Below are positions 24,101 through 36,179 of a stretch of 64,000 nucleotides of DNA, in pieces. The stretch covers positions 6,791,001-6,855,000 of the forward strand of contig NC_091693.1 in the NCBI RefSeq assembly GCF_041296265.1. Reading direction: 5' to 3'. The position numbers were made by a program, and so were the translations under genes. The first letter of the stretch is position 1. Each line of letters opens with the position of its first letter. A model generated the notes under the pieces. The model did no database searches, was not told where the DNA came from, and saw only the letters and a list, made by a program, of their open reading frames with translations. This DNA is from Equus caballus. Lineage: Eukaryota; Chordata; Mammalia; Perissodactyla; Equidae.

Positions 24101-25524
24101 AAAATGGATTAAAGACTTGAATGTAAGACCTGAAGACCGTAAACTTCTAGAAGAAAACATAGGCAGTACGCTCTTCGACATCGATCTTAGCAGCATATTT
24201 TCAAGTTCCATGTCTGACCGGGCAAGGGGAACAATAGAAAAAACAAACAAATGGGATGACATCAAACTAAAAAGCTTCTGCGCAGCAAAGGAAACCATCA
24301 ACAAAACAAAAAGACAACCTAACACTTAGGAGAAGATATTTACAAACTACATATCTGATAAGGGGTTAATATCTAAAATATACAAAGAACTCATACATCT
24401 CAACAACAAAAAACTAACAACCCAATTAAAAAATGGGCAAAGCATCTGAACAGACATTTCTCCAAAGAAGATATACAGATGGGCAACAGGCACATGAAAA
24501 GATGTTCAACATCATTAACTATCGGGGAAATGCAAATCATCACCTCACTCCCATCAGAAGGGTTATAATTAACAAGACAGGAAACAACAAGTGTTGAGGG
24601 CTATGGGGAGAGAAGGGAACTCTCATACACTGCTGGTGGGAGTGCAAACTGGTGCAGCCACTATGGAAATCAGTACGGAGATTCCTCAAAAAATTAAGAA
24701 TAGAACTACCATACGAACCTGCTATTCCATTGCTGGGTATTTATCCAAAGAATATGGAAACACAGGGGCTGGCACCGTGGCCAAGTGGTTGGGTTTGTAT
24801 GCTCTGCTTCAGTGGCCATGGGTTTCGCTGGTTTGGATGCTGGGCACGGACATGGCACCATTCATCAGGCCATGCTGGGGCGGCGTCCCACATGTCACGG
24901 CTGGAGAGACCCACAACTAAAAATACACAACTATGTACCGGGGGGCTTTGGGGAGGAAAAGGAAAAATTTTTAAATCTAAAAAGTATATATATATGAAAA
25001 TGCAAATGCATAAAGATACATACACCATTATGTTCATCACAGCACTATTCACAACAGCCAAGACTTGGAAGCAACCCAGTCGCCCATCAAGGGACGAATG
25101 GATAAAGAAGATGTGACATATATACACAATGGAATACTACTCAGCCATAAGAAACAATGAAATCCAGCCACTTGAGACAACCCAGATGGATCTCAAGGGT
25201 ATCATGCTAAGACAAATAAGTCAGAGGGAGAAAGTCAAATACCATGTGATCTCACTCATAAGTAAAAGACAAAAACGGCAAACAAGCACATAGAAAAAGA
25301 AATTCGATTGGTGGTTACCAGAGGGGAATAGGGGAAGGAAGACAGTGAAAGGGGTTATTAGCTACATGTGTGTGGTGATGGATTGTAATTAGTCTTTGGG
25401 TGGTGAACATGATGTAATGTACACAGAAATTGAAATATAGTGATGTACAACTGAAATTTATATAACGTTATAAACCAAGTTACTGCAATAAAAAAGAAAG
25501 AATAAAAAAAGAAAGAAAGAAGAT
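21187..25524 (+). mobile_element. L1 LINE lacking ORF1, ORF2 nearly whole but broken
   Basis: It starts at the beginning of ORF2 (CAAGACCCATTATACGCTGC near 21330 encodes the endonuclease QDPLY-type motif). Long frames remain: 21724-22413 (endonuclease end and linker) and 22771-23787 (338 codons of reverse transcriptase with [51 protein letters not shown] and FSDDMIVY in place of FADDMIVY). A further frame at 23882-24330 lies in the C-terminal part. ORF2 is broken by stops and frameshifts. The 3' UTR ends in an A-rich tail at 25490-25524. An ERE SINE sits at 24769-24985. Confidence 0.92.
24769..24985 (+). mobile_element. ERE-type SINE inside L1
   Basis: GGGGCTGGCACCGTGGCCAA to ACCGGGGGGCTTTGGGGAGG with an A-rich tail. 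It splits the L1 sequence between TATCCAAAGAATATGGAAAC and ATGCATAAAGATACATACAC. Confidence 0.88.
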
Positions 25525-25613
25525 TGTTAATTAATGAAATCTCTATACTGGGTTTTGCTTGTGCTAGACTCAATATTCCTTTCTTCTAGAAGAAAATTAG
25601 CATCCTCCTAGTG
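25525..25613 (+). repeat. Right 89-bp direct repeat flanking the L1
   Basis: Partner of 21098-21186, 12 mismatches in 89 bp, no gaps. Confidence 0.75.
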
Positions 25614-27034
25614 CAAGTGACACGTGTCACATGTTGCCTTCCATGAGCTACACTTTCAAACAACTGAATTGTTTCGTTGAAACTCAATATTATATCAAAC
25701 AATGATAATTTGAAGTTGTATGACTGGATGGAATTCAAGTGGACCCAGCTTCTCTCTTTAAGAGTACCGTCTTCAGAAGAATAAAAAGCTTGGTGAAAAT
25801 TCCTAGGAGTTGAGATAAATAATCTTATTGTTCTTTTTGCTTTTTCATTTAATAAAACTATTATGAGACTTCATATCCTGAAACCTAAACTGAACACAGA
25901 TATTTTGTGTTTTGATTGTTATTCCCACAACTTATGATGCTGATGACCCAGACTTCTGGGAGTTGGTGATCTAGGCCTGGCCTGGAGGCCCCTGAAAATC
26001 TTAGGGTCTGGATCCTTCCACCCATCTGCTCCTGCATCCCTAAGCTGTGGCACTCATCCACGTTGCCCAAAATGGCGGCTGGAGCCATCATATCTGCATC
26101 CGAGACAGTGGGACAGAGGAAGGCAAAGAAAAGGGAATGCTTGCTCCCTTTGAGGACACTTCTGGGAAGTTACACACAAAGACACACACACACACACACC
26201 TCTATCTGCTCCCATCATATTGGCCAGATATTAATCACATGGCCTCATCAGGCTGCCAGGGAATCTGGAAATTGAAGTCGTAGCTCCAGGTGGCCAAGTG
26301 TCTGGCTACAATGAGAATTTCAGGAATGAGGATCACTTATGTGTGCCACTTTAACTCTAGTCTAGAGTAACAAATATACTTGTTATATTTTTTGTTATAA
26401 AGACTGTTCACATCACTAGTAGAAAAAAGAACTAAAACATTATTAATTCCAGTTCAAAACTTGGAGAACATGCAGTGGTATGAATCTGACCAACTTTCGA
26501 TCAATCAAATTAAAAGCCGAGATGGAAGTGTATGCGATTACCACACTGAGCACCAAACCGTGTGCTGGTCTGCTTTTCCTGGGCTCAGGTGGTGTCTCTA
26601 CAACTGCATTCCACGGCGTGATGTTATGTTAGAGAAGATTCGTCTTACTACGTGAACAAACAAGCAAAACAGCCGAGGTGGACAAAGTTGTTCTCTCCCT
26701 CTGGCACGTTCCCCAACAATTACAGACACAATTAGCATGTCTAACTGCAGCTGGCATTGCTCTTCTCTGTGTGAAGGAGGGTTCATCAGATTAATGTCAC
26801 TAGATTAAGTAGGCTGCACTGTTCTTAAAAAGGGGGTGGAATACTGAGTCAGTTTCTGTGTTTTTTAAATACAGCATGGGTCATTCACAATCTGGGGTCC
26901 AGGAAATGCAGAGCTGTAAACTTCAGAGTGCACTTTCCAGGCATTTAGTATTTTAAACCCTAAAGAATAAAGTTTAGTGCTTACCTTTACTATCTCCTTG
27001 CTTCCAGAATTTACTCTGTGGCTCTTTTACTAAC
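25614..27034. other. Non-coding DNA with an old repeat and a CA microsatellite
   Basis: 25990-26290 resembles an old mammalian repeat (GGCAAAGAAAAGGGAATGC, ATATTGGCCAGATATTAATCA). A short CA run lies at 26182-26199. A 12-bp palindrome TGACACGTGTCA with an E-box core is at 25618-25629. No gene is supported. Confidence 0.4.
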
Positions 27035-28790
27035 TTATTTTTTCAGACCTCTATTGAGGTACAATTGACAAGACTACAGACATTTCAGGTATACAATCTG
27101 ATAAGTTTAGACACACGTGTGCACCCTTGAAACCATTACCACAATCAAGGTAATGAACACACCCATCCCCCCCAAGATAATTCTCCTGCAACCTTGTCAT
27201 CCCTCCGTCCCCCTCTCCCCAGGGAACCACTCATCTGTTTCCTGTCACTACAGGTCAGTCTGCAGTTTCTGGATTTTATGTAACTGAAATCAGAGTACGT
27301 GCCATCCTTCTTTTGTCTGGCTTCTTTCGCTCGGCGTAATTATCTTGAGATTCATCCAGGTTCTTGCAGGTATCAACAGTTCATCCCTTTGATTGCTGAC
27401 TGGTCTTCATTATAAGAATACACCACAATTTGTCTATCCATTCACCTCTTTTTGGACATTTGGGTGGTTCCAGTTTCTGCCTATTACAAATAAAGCTGCT
27501 ATGAACATTCACACACAGTACAAGTCTTTCTATGAGTACATGCGTTCAATCCTTTTAGATAAATACCCAGGCATTGGATGGCTGGATCATATGGTAGATG
27601 TATGTTTAACTTTCAAGAAACTGCCAAAGTGTTTTTCCAAAGTGGTCGTGCCATTTTACATTCCTATCAGCCATGTATGAGAGCTCCAATGGCCCCACAT
27701 CTTTGCCAACACTTGGCAAGTTAGGCTTTTTAATTTTAGCCATTCTGATAGCTGTGTAGGGTATCTTATCGTGATTTTAATATGCATTTCCCTAATGACT
27801 AATAATACTGAGTCCTTTCCAAGTACTCATTTATCATCTCTATAGGTATTTGTTGAAGTTTATTCAAATCTTTTCCCGCTATTTATTGAATTGTTTTCTT
27901 ATTATTCAGTTTTGAGAGCTTATGATATATTCTGGAATCAAGTTCTTCATCAGATTTTCCAGTCTGTGACTTGTCTTTTAATTCCTATAACAGTGTCTTT
28001 TGAAGAACACAAGTTTTAACTTTTGATGAAGGACAATTTGTGAATTTGTTTTTATTGATCAAGCCTTTGTAGTTGAATCAAAAAAATATTTGCCTAACCT
28101 AAGGTTTCTCTTATGGTCACCTCTAGAAGTTTTATGGTTGTAGTTTTGCATTTAGGTGTAAGGTCCATGTTAAGTTCCTTTTTATTTGGTGCAACGTATG
28201 GATCTAAGTTTATTCTTCTGCATGTGAATATCCAACACTTCCAGGGCCATCTGTTGAAAAGACTGACCTCCACTGAACTGCCTTTGCACCGTTTTAAAAT
28301 TCAAATGCCCATATATGTTAAGACTATTTCTGGATGAAGAATAGATTTCTGGACAAAGACACTCTTCCAGGGATCTAATTGTCTATCTGGAGGCTAACAC
28401 CATACTGTCTGGATTTCTGTGACTTACAACAGGGCTTGGAGTCAAAGAGTGTGAGTTCTCCCACTCTGTTCTTCTAGTTCAAAGTTGTTTTGACTATTCT
28501 AGTTCTTTTTTATTTCCATATGAATTCGTGAAAAAGCTTCTAAATTTCTGGGTAGACAAAAGGGCCTGTGTGTATTTTCATTGGGATTGCATTGACTCTA
28601 TAGATCAATTTGGTTAGAATTGACATCTTAATGGTATTTTGTGTCTCCCAATGAGTGACCATGGTATATCTCTCCATATAGTTAGGTTTTCTGTAAAATC
28701 TCTCAGGATGGTTTTATAGTTTCAATGTATAAATCTTGCATATCTATTGTGAGATTTATCTCAAAGTATTTAACATTTTTGACACTATTG
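27035..28790 (-). mobile_element. L1M-type LINE, minus strand
   Basis: It begins with the reversed 3' UTR (CTCTATTGAGGTACAATTGAC). The ORF2 C-terminal region follows in reverse (ATTACAAATAAAGCTGCTATG, CTTTGCCAACACTTGGCAAG). It is heavily diverged and broken. Confidence 0.8.
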
Positions 28791-28794
28791 TAAA

Positions 28795-30345
28795 CGGCAT
28801 TTTTATAATTGTGGTAGATACACACAAGACAAAATTTACCATCTTACAAATTTTAAAGTGTGCAGTTCCGTAGTGTTAAGCACAATTGATATTGTTGTTC
28901 AACCAATCTCCAGAATTCTTTTAATCTTGTAAAACTGCAGCTCTACAATTCAGTAAGCACAACTGCTCATTCCCTTCTTCCGCACCAACCCCTGACAACT
29001 ACCATTCTTCCTTCTGTCTCTATAAATTCGACTGCTCTGGATTCCTTATATAAATGGAATCAGACAGTATTTGTCTTTTTCTGACTAACTTACTTCACTT
29101 AGCATAATGTCCTCAAGGTCCATTCATGTTGAAACATATAGCAGAATTTCCTTCCTTTTAAGGCTGAATTATACATATCTATCTTACATTTTATTTACCC
29201 ATTCACCCATCAGTGGCCACTTGGATTGCTCTCACCTTTTGGCTATTGTGAATAACACTGTTATGAACATGGATCTGCAAATATCTCTTACAGACCCTAT
29301 TTTCAATTATTTTGGTTATATACCCAGAAGAGGAACTGCTCGATCATATGGTAATTTTACCTTCAATTTTTCATTTTTGAGGAATCACCATAGTGTTTTC
29401 CACAGCAGCGGCACCATCTTGCATTCCTATCAACAGTGCACAAGGGTTCCGATTACCGCACTACCTTGTCTACGCTTGTTATTTTCTGGGGGTTTTTATA
29501 GCAGCCATCCTGATGGCTGTGAGGTGACATCTCATGGTGCATTTGATTTGCATTTCCCTAATGATTAGTGATGTTGAGCATCATTTCATATGCCTGTTGG
29601 CCATTTGCATATCTTCTTTGGAGAAATGTCTATTACTTTGCCCATTTTTTTTTTTTTTAAGATTTTATTTTTTCCTTTTTCTCCCCAAAGCCCCCCGGTA
29701 CATAGTTGTGTATTCTTCATTGTGGGTTCCTCTAGTTGTGGCATGTGGGACGCTGCCTCAGCGTGGTCTGACGAGCAGTGCCATGTCCGAGCCCAGGATT
29801 CGAACCGACGAAACACTGGGCCGCCTGCAGCGGAGCGCGCGAACTTAACCACTCGGCCACGGGGCCAGCCCCTACTTTGCCCATTTTTTAAGCAGGTTAT
29901 TTTTGTTGAGGAGGAGTAGGAGTTCTTTACATATTCTGGATAATTAACTGCTTATCAGATATATATTGGCAAATATTTTCTCCCAATCTGTATGTTGCCT
30001 TTTCACTCTGTTATATCCCTTGATGCACAGAATTTTTTCATTTTGATGTGGTCCATTTTACCCATTTTTACTTTTGTTGCCTATGCTTTTGGTGTCATAT
30101 CCAAGAAGGTATTGTCAAATCCAATGTCACAAAGATTTTCCCTGATGTTTTCTTCTAAGAATTTTATAGTTGTAGGTTTCACCTTTAGGCCTTTGATCCA
30201 CTTTCAGTGAAATATTGTATATAATGTAAGGTAATGGCCTAACTTCATTCTTTGACTTGTGGATATCCAGTTTTCCCAACACCATTTGTTGAAGAGACTC
30301 TTCTGCCTAATTGCAGTGTAATTTGCTCTTCCTTTTTCAGAAACT
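28795..30345 (-). mobile_element. Second L1M-type LINE, minus strand
   Basis: A new 3' end starts at about 28795 (AATTGTGGTAGATACACACA). Reversed ORF2 end sequence follows (TTGGCTATTGTGAATAACAC; CAACACCATTTGTTGAAGAG). It is interrupted by a SINE at 29651-29872 and stops near the LTR at 30382. Confidence 0.8.
29651..29872 (-). mobile_element. ERE-type SINE, minus strand
   Basis: It is the reverse of an ERE: AAGCCCCCCGGTACATAGTT to AACCACTCGGCCACGGGGCC. Perfect 17-bp duplication TACTTTGCCCATTTTTT at 29634-29650 and 29873-29889. Confidence 0.93.
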
Positions 30346-30381
30346 AGAGGTGGAAGCTGACATCATTAATTTGAGACAGTT

Positions 30382-30744
30382 TGCTATTGATTAAATGTCT
30401 GTGTCTCCCTATAATTCACATGTTTTAAGCCTAATTCCCAACGTAATGGTACATAAAGATGGGGCCTTTGGGAGAGGATTACATCATGAGGGCAAAGGCC
30501 TCATGAATGGGATTAGTGACCTGATAAAAGAGGCCCAAGAGACATCCCTTGCCACTTCCACCATGTAAGGTCACAGTGAAAAGACCGCTGTCTATCAGGA
30601 AGTGGCTCTCCCCAGACACTCAATCTGCCAGTGCCTTAATCTTGGGACTTGCCAGTCTCTGCAACGGTGACAAATAAGTTTCTGTTCTTTATAAGCTGCC
30701 CAGTCTATGGCATTTTCTTATAGCAGCTTGAATGCACCAAGACA
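30382..30744 (+). mobile_element. MLT1-type MaLR solo LTR (fossil)
   Basis: Typical MaLR text: TGCTATTGATTAAATGTCTG at the start, GGGGCCTTTGGGAGAGGATTA, CATGAATGGGATTAGTGACC, CCAGTCTATGGCATTTTCTT, ending AAGACA. It is a solo, diverged LTR; the internal region is absent. The age is likely early mammalian. Confidence 0.85.
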
Positions 30745-31194
30745 CTGTTCTTTTATAAAATAGGCAGTTATTGCTATAAATTTCCCCTTAAGTACTACTT
30801 TGGCAGCCTCTTGCAATTTTGACATTTTGCCTTTTCATTGTCATTCACTTCAAAATTTTTTTTTTATTTCTCTTTGGATTTCTTCTTTGAGCCACAGGAA
30901 ATTTTAAAATACTTAGTTTCCAAATATATGGGGTTTTCCAGTTGTATTTCTGTTGTGATTTCTAACTTACATCCATTGTGATCGCAGAGAACACTGTATG
31001 AGTTGAATCCTCTCAAATTTGTTGAGACTTGTTGCAAAGTCTAGAGGCTGATCCAGTTCAACGCCTGATCTGGGTGCACTTGGAGAGAAGGAGCACCCTG
31101 CTCTTTGGGGGTGGAACGCTCTATAAATGCCAATAAGTCAAGTCGGTTAACAGTGTTGTTCAAGTCTTCTGTGTCCTACAGATTTTTGGCCTAA

Positions 31195-31610
31195 TTTATC
31201 AAATGACAAAAATAGCACGGTTTAGCCATGATTGGATGTCCTAATTTACTCAAGAGAAAACAGTCATGGGTTGGAGAAGTCCAGTGCCTCACAGGCGGTG
31301 GAGCGCCCTTGCTGAGGGATTTGTGGTGAGACCGAGTTGCACAGAGCCTTGGAAGAGGCCATGAGGACACAGGCCACGACGGCCTAGGAGGTCAGGGGTT
31401 TCCGTACACGGCTAGCAGGTTCTGTTCTAGGGTAAAGTGAGCCAGCTAACACTCAGTTGGAGGACGGTGATTAGTGCATGTGAGCTTTCCCTAATAGTGA
31501 GGCATTTCCCATAAGTGCAGGCTGACCTAGGTTTAGAGTTGTGACTGGGCCGGGCCACTGGAGCAGACTCCATCCATGGTTCCCCATACGCAAATTAACA
31601 AATTTTTCAA
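31195..31610. other. Unclassified insert inside the L1M sequence
   Basis: GC-richer text (CTCACAGGCGGTGGAGCGCC, GTGGTGAGACCGAGTTGCAC) separates two L1-like stretches that normally adjoin. No clean ends or coding frame are seen; family unknown. Confidence 0.35.
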
Positions 31611-31923
31611 TTAATTGGTGATGAGAGGTGCTGAATTATCCAACTATAATTGTGGATTTGTCTTTTTCTCCTTTCAGTTCTATCAGTTTTTTCTTTATAT
31701 ATTTTGGAATTCTGTTACTATGTATGTAAGCGTTGAAACTGTTATGTCCTACTAATTAATTGACCCTTTTATTACCATGACATTTATTTCTTTATCCCTG
31801 GTATTGCTCTTTGTTCTGAATATACTTCATCTGATATTAATGTAGTCACTCCAGAACGGTACACCTTTTTCCATGCTTTTACTTTCAACTTCTTTGTGTG
31901 TTTTTATTAAAAGTGGATTTCTT

Positions 31924-32127
31924 GGGGTCAGCCCGGTGAGTGAGTGGTTAAAAATTCAGCACACTCTTCTTCAGCAGCCTGGGTTCACGGGCTCTGATCC
32001 CAGGTGGGAACCTACTCCACTCATCAGCTCTGCTGTGGCAGCTTCCCACATATAAAATAGAGGACGATTGTCACAGATGTTAGTGCAGGGTGAATCTTCC
32101 TCATGAAAAAGCAAACAAACAAAAAAG
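31924..32127 (+). mobile_element. ERE-type SINE
   Basis: GGGGTCAGCCCGGTGAGTGA to GGTGAATCTTCCTCATGAAA. It is flanked by AAAAGTGGATTTCTT (31909-31923) and AAAAGTGGATTGCTT (32128-32142), a 15-bp duplication with one change. Confidence 0.9.
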
Positions 32128-34318
32128 AAAAGTGGATTGCTTGTAGATAGCATACATTTGGGTTTTTGCATTTTTTTTTCAATCTGAAAATCTCTTCCTT
32201 TTAACTGAGGTGCTTATACCACTTATATTTAATGTAATTTAATGATATTCTCCATTTTAAATCTGTTATCTTACTAGTCTCTCCTTGTTTCATTTATCCT
32301 TTGTCCTCTTTTTTCTCCTCTTCTGTCTCCTTTTGGATTAACTGAATATTGTTTCAGTATTTCACTTTTTCTCCTCTGTTGAATTATCTGCTACAATTCA
32401 TCTGTATTATTTTATCATGTTAGTGGTTACTTTAGTGTTACAATATATCTGCTTAACTTATGACACTGTACCCCCAAGTGATATTATAACACTTGACATA
32501 TAGTCTAGGAAACTTACAAAAGGTACTTCCATTTTTCTGCTCCCAGCTTTGGTGCTATTGTTTCATATAGTTTTCTTCTAGGTATATTGTACATGTCATA
32601 CTATATTATTATTATTTTTTCTTTAAACTTTCAGTTCCCCTTTAACATGATTTACATAATTTAAAAATTAAATATATTTATTAACATCGTTACCATATCT
32701 AGTGATCTTCATTGCTTTGCATAGATCCAAATTTCCAGCTGATGTCATTTGACTTCTACCTGAAGGGCTTTCTTTAACACTGATTGTAGTACAGTTCAGC
32801 TGACAATGAATTCTTTCAGTTTTCGTGTATCTGAAAATATCTTTATTTTGTCTCTGTTTTTCCAAGATATTTTGCTGGGTTGACTTTTTTTCCTTCAGTA
32901 CTTCAAATATTCTGCTCCACTGTTTTCTTATTTGCCTTGTTCCAATGAATCATTGGATGTCATCCTTAGCTTTATTTCTCTGCTGTAACATGTCTTTTTT
33001 CTCGGGGTGCTTTTAAGATTTTCTTATAACCATGAATATTGAGAATTTGATCAGGATGTGCCTTGGTGGAGTTTTCTTCCAGTTCCTGTGCTTCAGGGTC
33101 ATCAGGGTTTGTGGACCTGTGGGTCTGCAGTTTTCATCATATTTGCAATATTTTCAGCCAGTTTTTCTTCAACTAGGTTTTTTCTTGGGGGTTCCAGTTG
33201 CAGCTATATGAAGCAGCTTAAAGTTGCCCCACAGTTTATTGAAACTTGATACATTTCTTTTTTTCAATCTTTTTTCTCTCTTTGTTTCATTTTGGATAGA
33301 TTTTATCACCTTGACTTTAACTTCAGTAAACTTTTCCTCTGCAATAGTTAATCAGCCCCTAATCTCATACTGTTTTTTTAATCACAGATATTGAGTTTTC
33401 ATCTCCAGAAGTTCAATTTGGGTCTTTTTTGTATATTCCATGTCTCTACTTCACATATTTAATATCTTCTCTAGCTTTTTAGTCATATAAACTACAGTTA
33501 TATATCTATCTTAATATCTATGTCTATTAATTCTATGATCTGTATACATTCTGGGTTGGTTTTAATTGATTGATTTTTCTCATGATTATGAGCCATATTT
33601 TCCTATTTCTTTATTTGCCTTACTAATGCTTTATTGATGCCACATGTTGTCAATTTCACACGTTGAGTTCTGGATTTGGGGGGAATATCTATAAATATTC
33701 TTAAACTTTCTTTTGGAATACAATTAAGTAATACAATGTTCTTTTCAGATCTTGCTTTTAAGCTTTCGTATTTAGCACCAAAAAGCAGCCAGTCAGGGCT
33801 AATCTTTCCCGGATACAGAGGCAAGATCAACTACCTAAGGCCTACTGGATTAGGAGATTTTCAAATTTGGCTGGTGAAACCAATCATTTTTCTCAGCCCT
33901 CTGAGAGCTCTGAGGCTCATTCTCTCTAATATTTCCGGTGGTTCTTTCTCCACCCTCAGGTCATCTCCTCACCCACAGACATTTATCAGTACTCAGTGAT
34001 TACTTGACAGGGGCCCTCTGCAGATCTCTGGACTCTCTCCCTGTCCAGTGCTCTCTGCTCCAGGACTCTGCCCTGTGAACTATAGCCACCTTGGCCTCTT
34101 TGCTATCCCAGCTCCATCTCTTCAACTCAGGGAGACTGTGGGCTCTGTACTGGTTCCCCCTTCTTGCGCTGGGTCCCAGAAGCTCTTCCCAGGCAGTGAG
34201 TGACAGCAACTTTAGGGTTCACCTCATTCGTTTCCCTTCTCTCAGAAATCGCTATCCTTTGTTACCTGGTATCCAATGTCTTGCAGGCCATTGTTTCAAA
34301 CGTTTTGACCCATTTTTT

Positions 34319-34538
34319 TTTTAAAGATTTTATTTTTTTCCTTTTTCTCCCCAAAGCCCCCCAGTACATAGTTGTACATTCTTCGTTGTGGGTCCTTCTA
34401 GTTGTGGCATGTGGGACCCCCCTCAGCGTGGTTTGATGAGCAGTGCCATGTCCGCACCCAGGATTCGAACCAACAAAACACTGGGCCGCCTGCAGTGGAG
34501 CGCGTGAACTTAACCACTCAGCCACGGGGCCAGCCCCA
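34319..34538 (-). mobile_element. ERE-type SINE, minus strand
   Basis: AAGCCCCCCAGTACATAGTT to ACTCAGCCACGGGGCCAGCC. Duplication TTTTGACCCATTTTTT at 34303-34318 and 34539-34554. Confidence 0.93.
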
Positions 34539-34639
34539 TTTTGACCCATTTTTTAAATTGTTTCGGGCATGAGAGTTAATCTGGGCATGTGACTCCACTT
34601 TAGCCAGAGATCAAAGTGGCCATTAATTTTATTTTCTCC

Positions 34640-35015
34640 TTGTTTGTTATCCAAACTTCATTGTTTTCTGGGTTGCAATTATATTTTTCTAATTTTGGAG
34701 ATGTTCAACAACATTTTTATAAAGCATGTGCAATTACAAAATAGATATAAGAGTGCCACAGATGTATGAACAGCTGGGTTAGAACAGACAGGCTGGGCTC
34801 AGGCCCTGGCTAAAAGGGAGGCTTGGAGGTATGTAACAGCCATCTCCCTTAAAAGTCTCAGGAGAGCTGTATCTTAGGAGGTGAAGGCCTCTCAGGCATA
34901 GGAAGAGAACTCAGAGGCTAGGCCACCCAAGAATAATAAGAGCCCACCATGATCACACTCTCTGCCTGTCAAACATTTTAATATGTACCCACTTTAAATG
35001 TAATGCATATAACAG
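34640..35015. other. Non-coding DNA, nothing recognised
   Basis: AT-rich at first, then ordinary composition. No frame, repeat or RNA gene could be supported. Confidence 0.3.
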
Positions 35016-35019
35016 GTAG

Positions 35020-35427
35020 CCAATCCTCCTGGTCTAGCGGTTAAGAATAGGCACTCCCAATGCCATGGACCAGGTTCATTTCCCCTGTCAGGGAACTACA
35101 CCACCCATCTCTGGGTTGTTATGCAGTGGTGGCTGCATGTTGCTGTGATGCTGAAAGCTATGCCACCAATATTTCAAGTACCTGCAGGGTCACCCATGAA
35201 CAGCAGCTCCCCTACTAAGACAGAGTAGGAAGAAGGACCTGGCCACCACCTTCCGAAAAAAGTGGCCATGAAACCCTATGAACAGCAGCAGAGCATTGTC
35301 TGATATAGTGCCAAAAGGTGAGAGGATGGTGCAAAAGGCCCAGGCAGGGTTCAGCTCTGCTGTGCACAGAGTCAGTATGAGTCAGAATCCACTTGACAGC
35401 ACCATCAACAACAACAAATACAACCAG
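35020..35427 (+). mobile_element. tRNA-Glu-like SINE with RTE-type tail
   Basis: The head TCCTCCTGGTCTAGCGGTTA (35023-35042) and the CCAGGTTCATTTCCCC box B region resemble tRNA-Glu. The body continues with GTTGCTGTGATGCTGAAAGC and CGAAAAAAGTGGCCATGAAAC. The 3' end reads AGTATGAGTCAGAATCCAC then TTGACAGCACCATCAACAAC and CAA repeats, the style of RTE/BovB LINE tails. It is distinct from the ERE SINEs. A truncated relative lies inverted at 9525-9780. Confidence 0.65.
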
Positions 35428-35439
35428 TAGACTAAAAAC

Positions 35440-36179
35440 ACAGTTCATCAGGAAAATTGACCTTACATTTGTGGCAAAGCTTACTAACAGGCTGGGACTG
35501 AATCAACAAAATAACAAAGTATGCCATTTCAGAAGGTGTATGAAAAAGGAGGGTACCTGTCCTTCACAAGTAGAAAGCTTAATAAAGAGTTGGGGGTTTT
35601 TAAATAAAATACTTAATTTGGTTATGAATACAGTTCACAGGGTCATAAAAATGTCAATTATTATGAATAAATTAGAGACAGGATGGTCTAAGATGTGCCA
35701 GATATTGATCACAGATTTTCAAGCTGTATATCTAAGAAGCTAATAATTAAGATCCCTCTCTGGCTACTAGTGCTAATAAAGAACCTTTCATCCCCCAGAA
35801 GTCTACAGTGTCCTATAGCCTGTACTTCTGAAACTTCCATGTGTACACAAATCACTGACAGGTTTTGTCATGAAGCAGGTTTTGAGCCAGTGAGTCTGGG
35901 AGTTGAAGAACAAGGGATTCTCCATTTCTAACGAGTGCCTGGGGGAAGCGGGGGAGGCTGGTCCTTGAACATCTTGCAAGCACAAAATTACAGGCATTAA
36001 TGGGAAAGCCTTCCCACAATTAGCAGGACCTGCAACTAAGATATACAACTGTGTACGGGGGGTCGGGGGGGGAGGGGAGGTTTGGAAAGATAAAGCAGAA
36101 AAAAAAATGGGAAAGCCTGCAGCTGGTGAAACACGGGTCAGAAGTAGAACACAGGTTGCCCATCTCACTTGGGGATGAA
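35440..36179 (+). other. Unit boundary flank (copy 2) with MER5A-like element and ERE fragment
   Basis: Paralogue of 10009-10589. The MER5A-like part is about 35805-35995. A 5'-truncated ERE tail (36012-36105, CAACTAAGATATACAACTG, then GTACGGGGGGTCGGG) is bounded by AATGGGAAAGCCT at 35999-36011 and 36106-36118. The copy at 10545 lacks it. Confidence 0.6.

Larger units (their letters stand above)
30753..34302 (-). mobile_element. Old L1M-type 5' region, minus strand
   Basis: AT-rich reversed LINE text continues (TTTGGATTTCTTCTTTGAGCC, GTTCAAGTCTTCTGTGTCC, ATTTCTCCTTTCAGTTCTATC). It ends in GC-richer text like an old L1M 5' UTR around 33840-34300. The subfamily is uncertain. A plus-strand SINE (31924-32127) and an unclassified block (about 31195-31610) interrupt it. 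Confidence 0.55.

Noticed and set aside
25618-25629. 12-bp palindrome TGACACGTGTCA with an E-box core
   Set aside because: A single site with no gene or partner motif nearby; chance cannot be excluded.
29651-29872. tRNA-like A and B boxes in the SINE heads (here and elsewhere)
   Set aside because: They belong to ERE SINEs with target duplications and A-rich tails, not to true tRNA genes.
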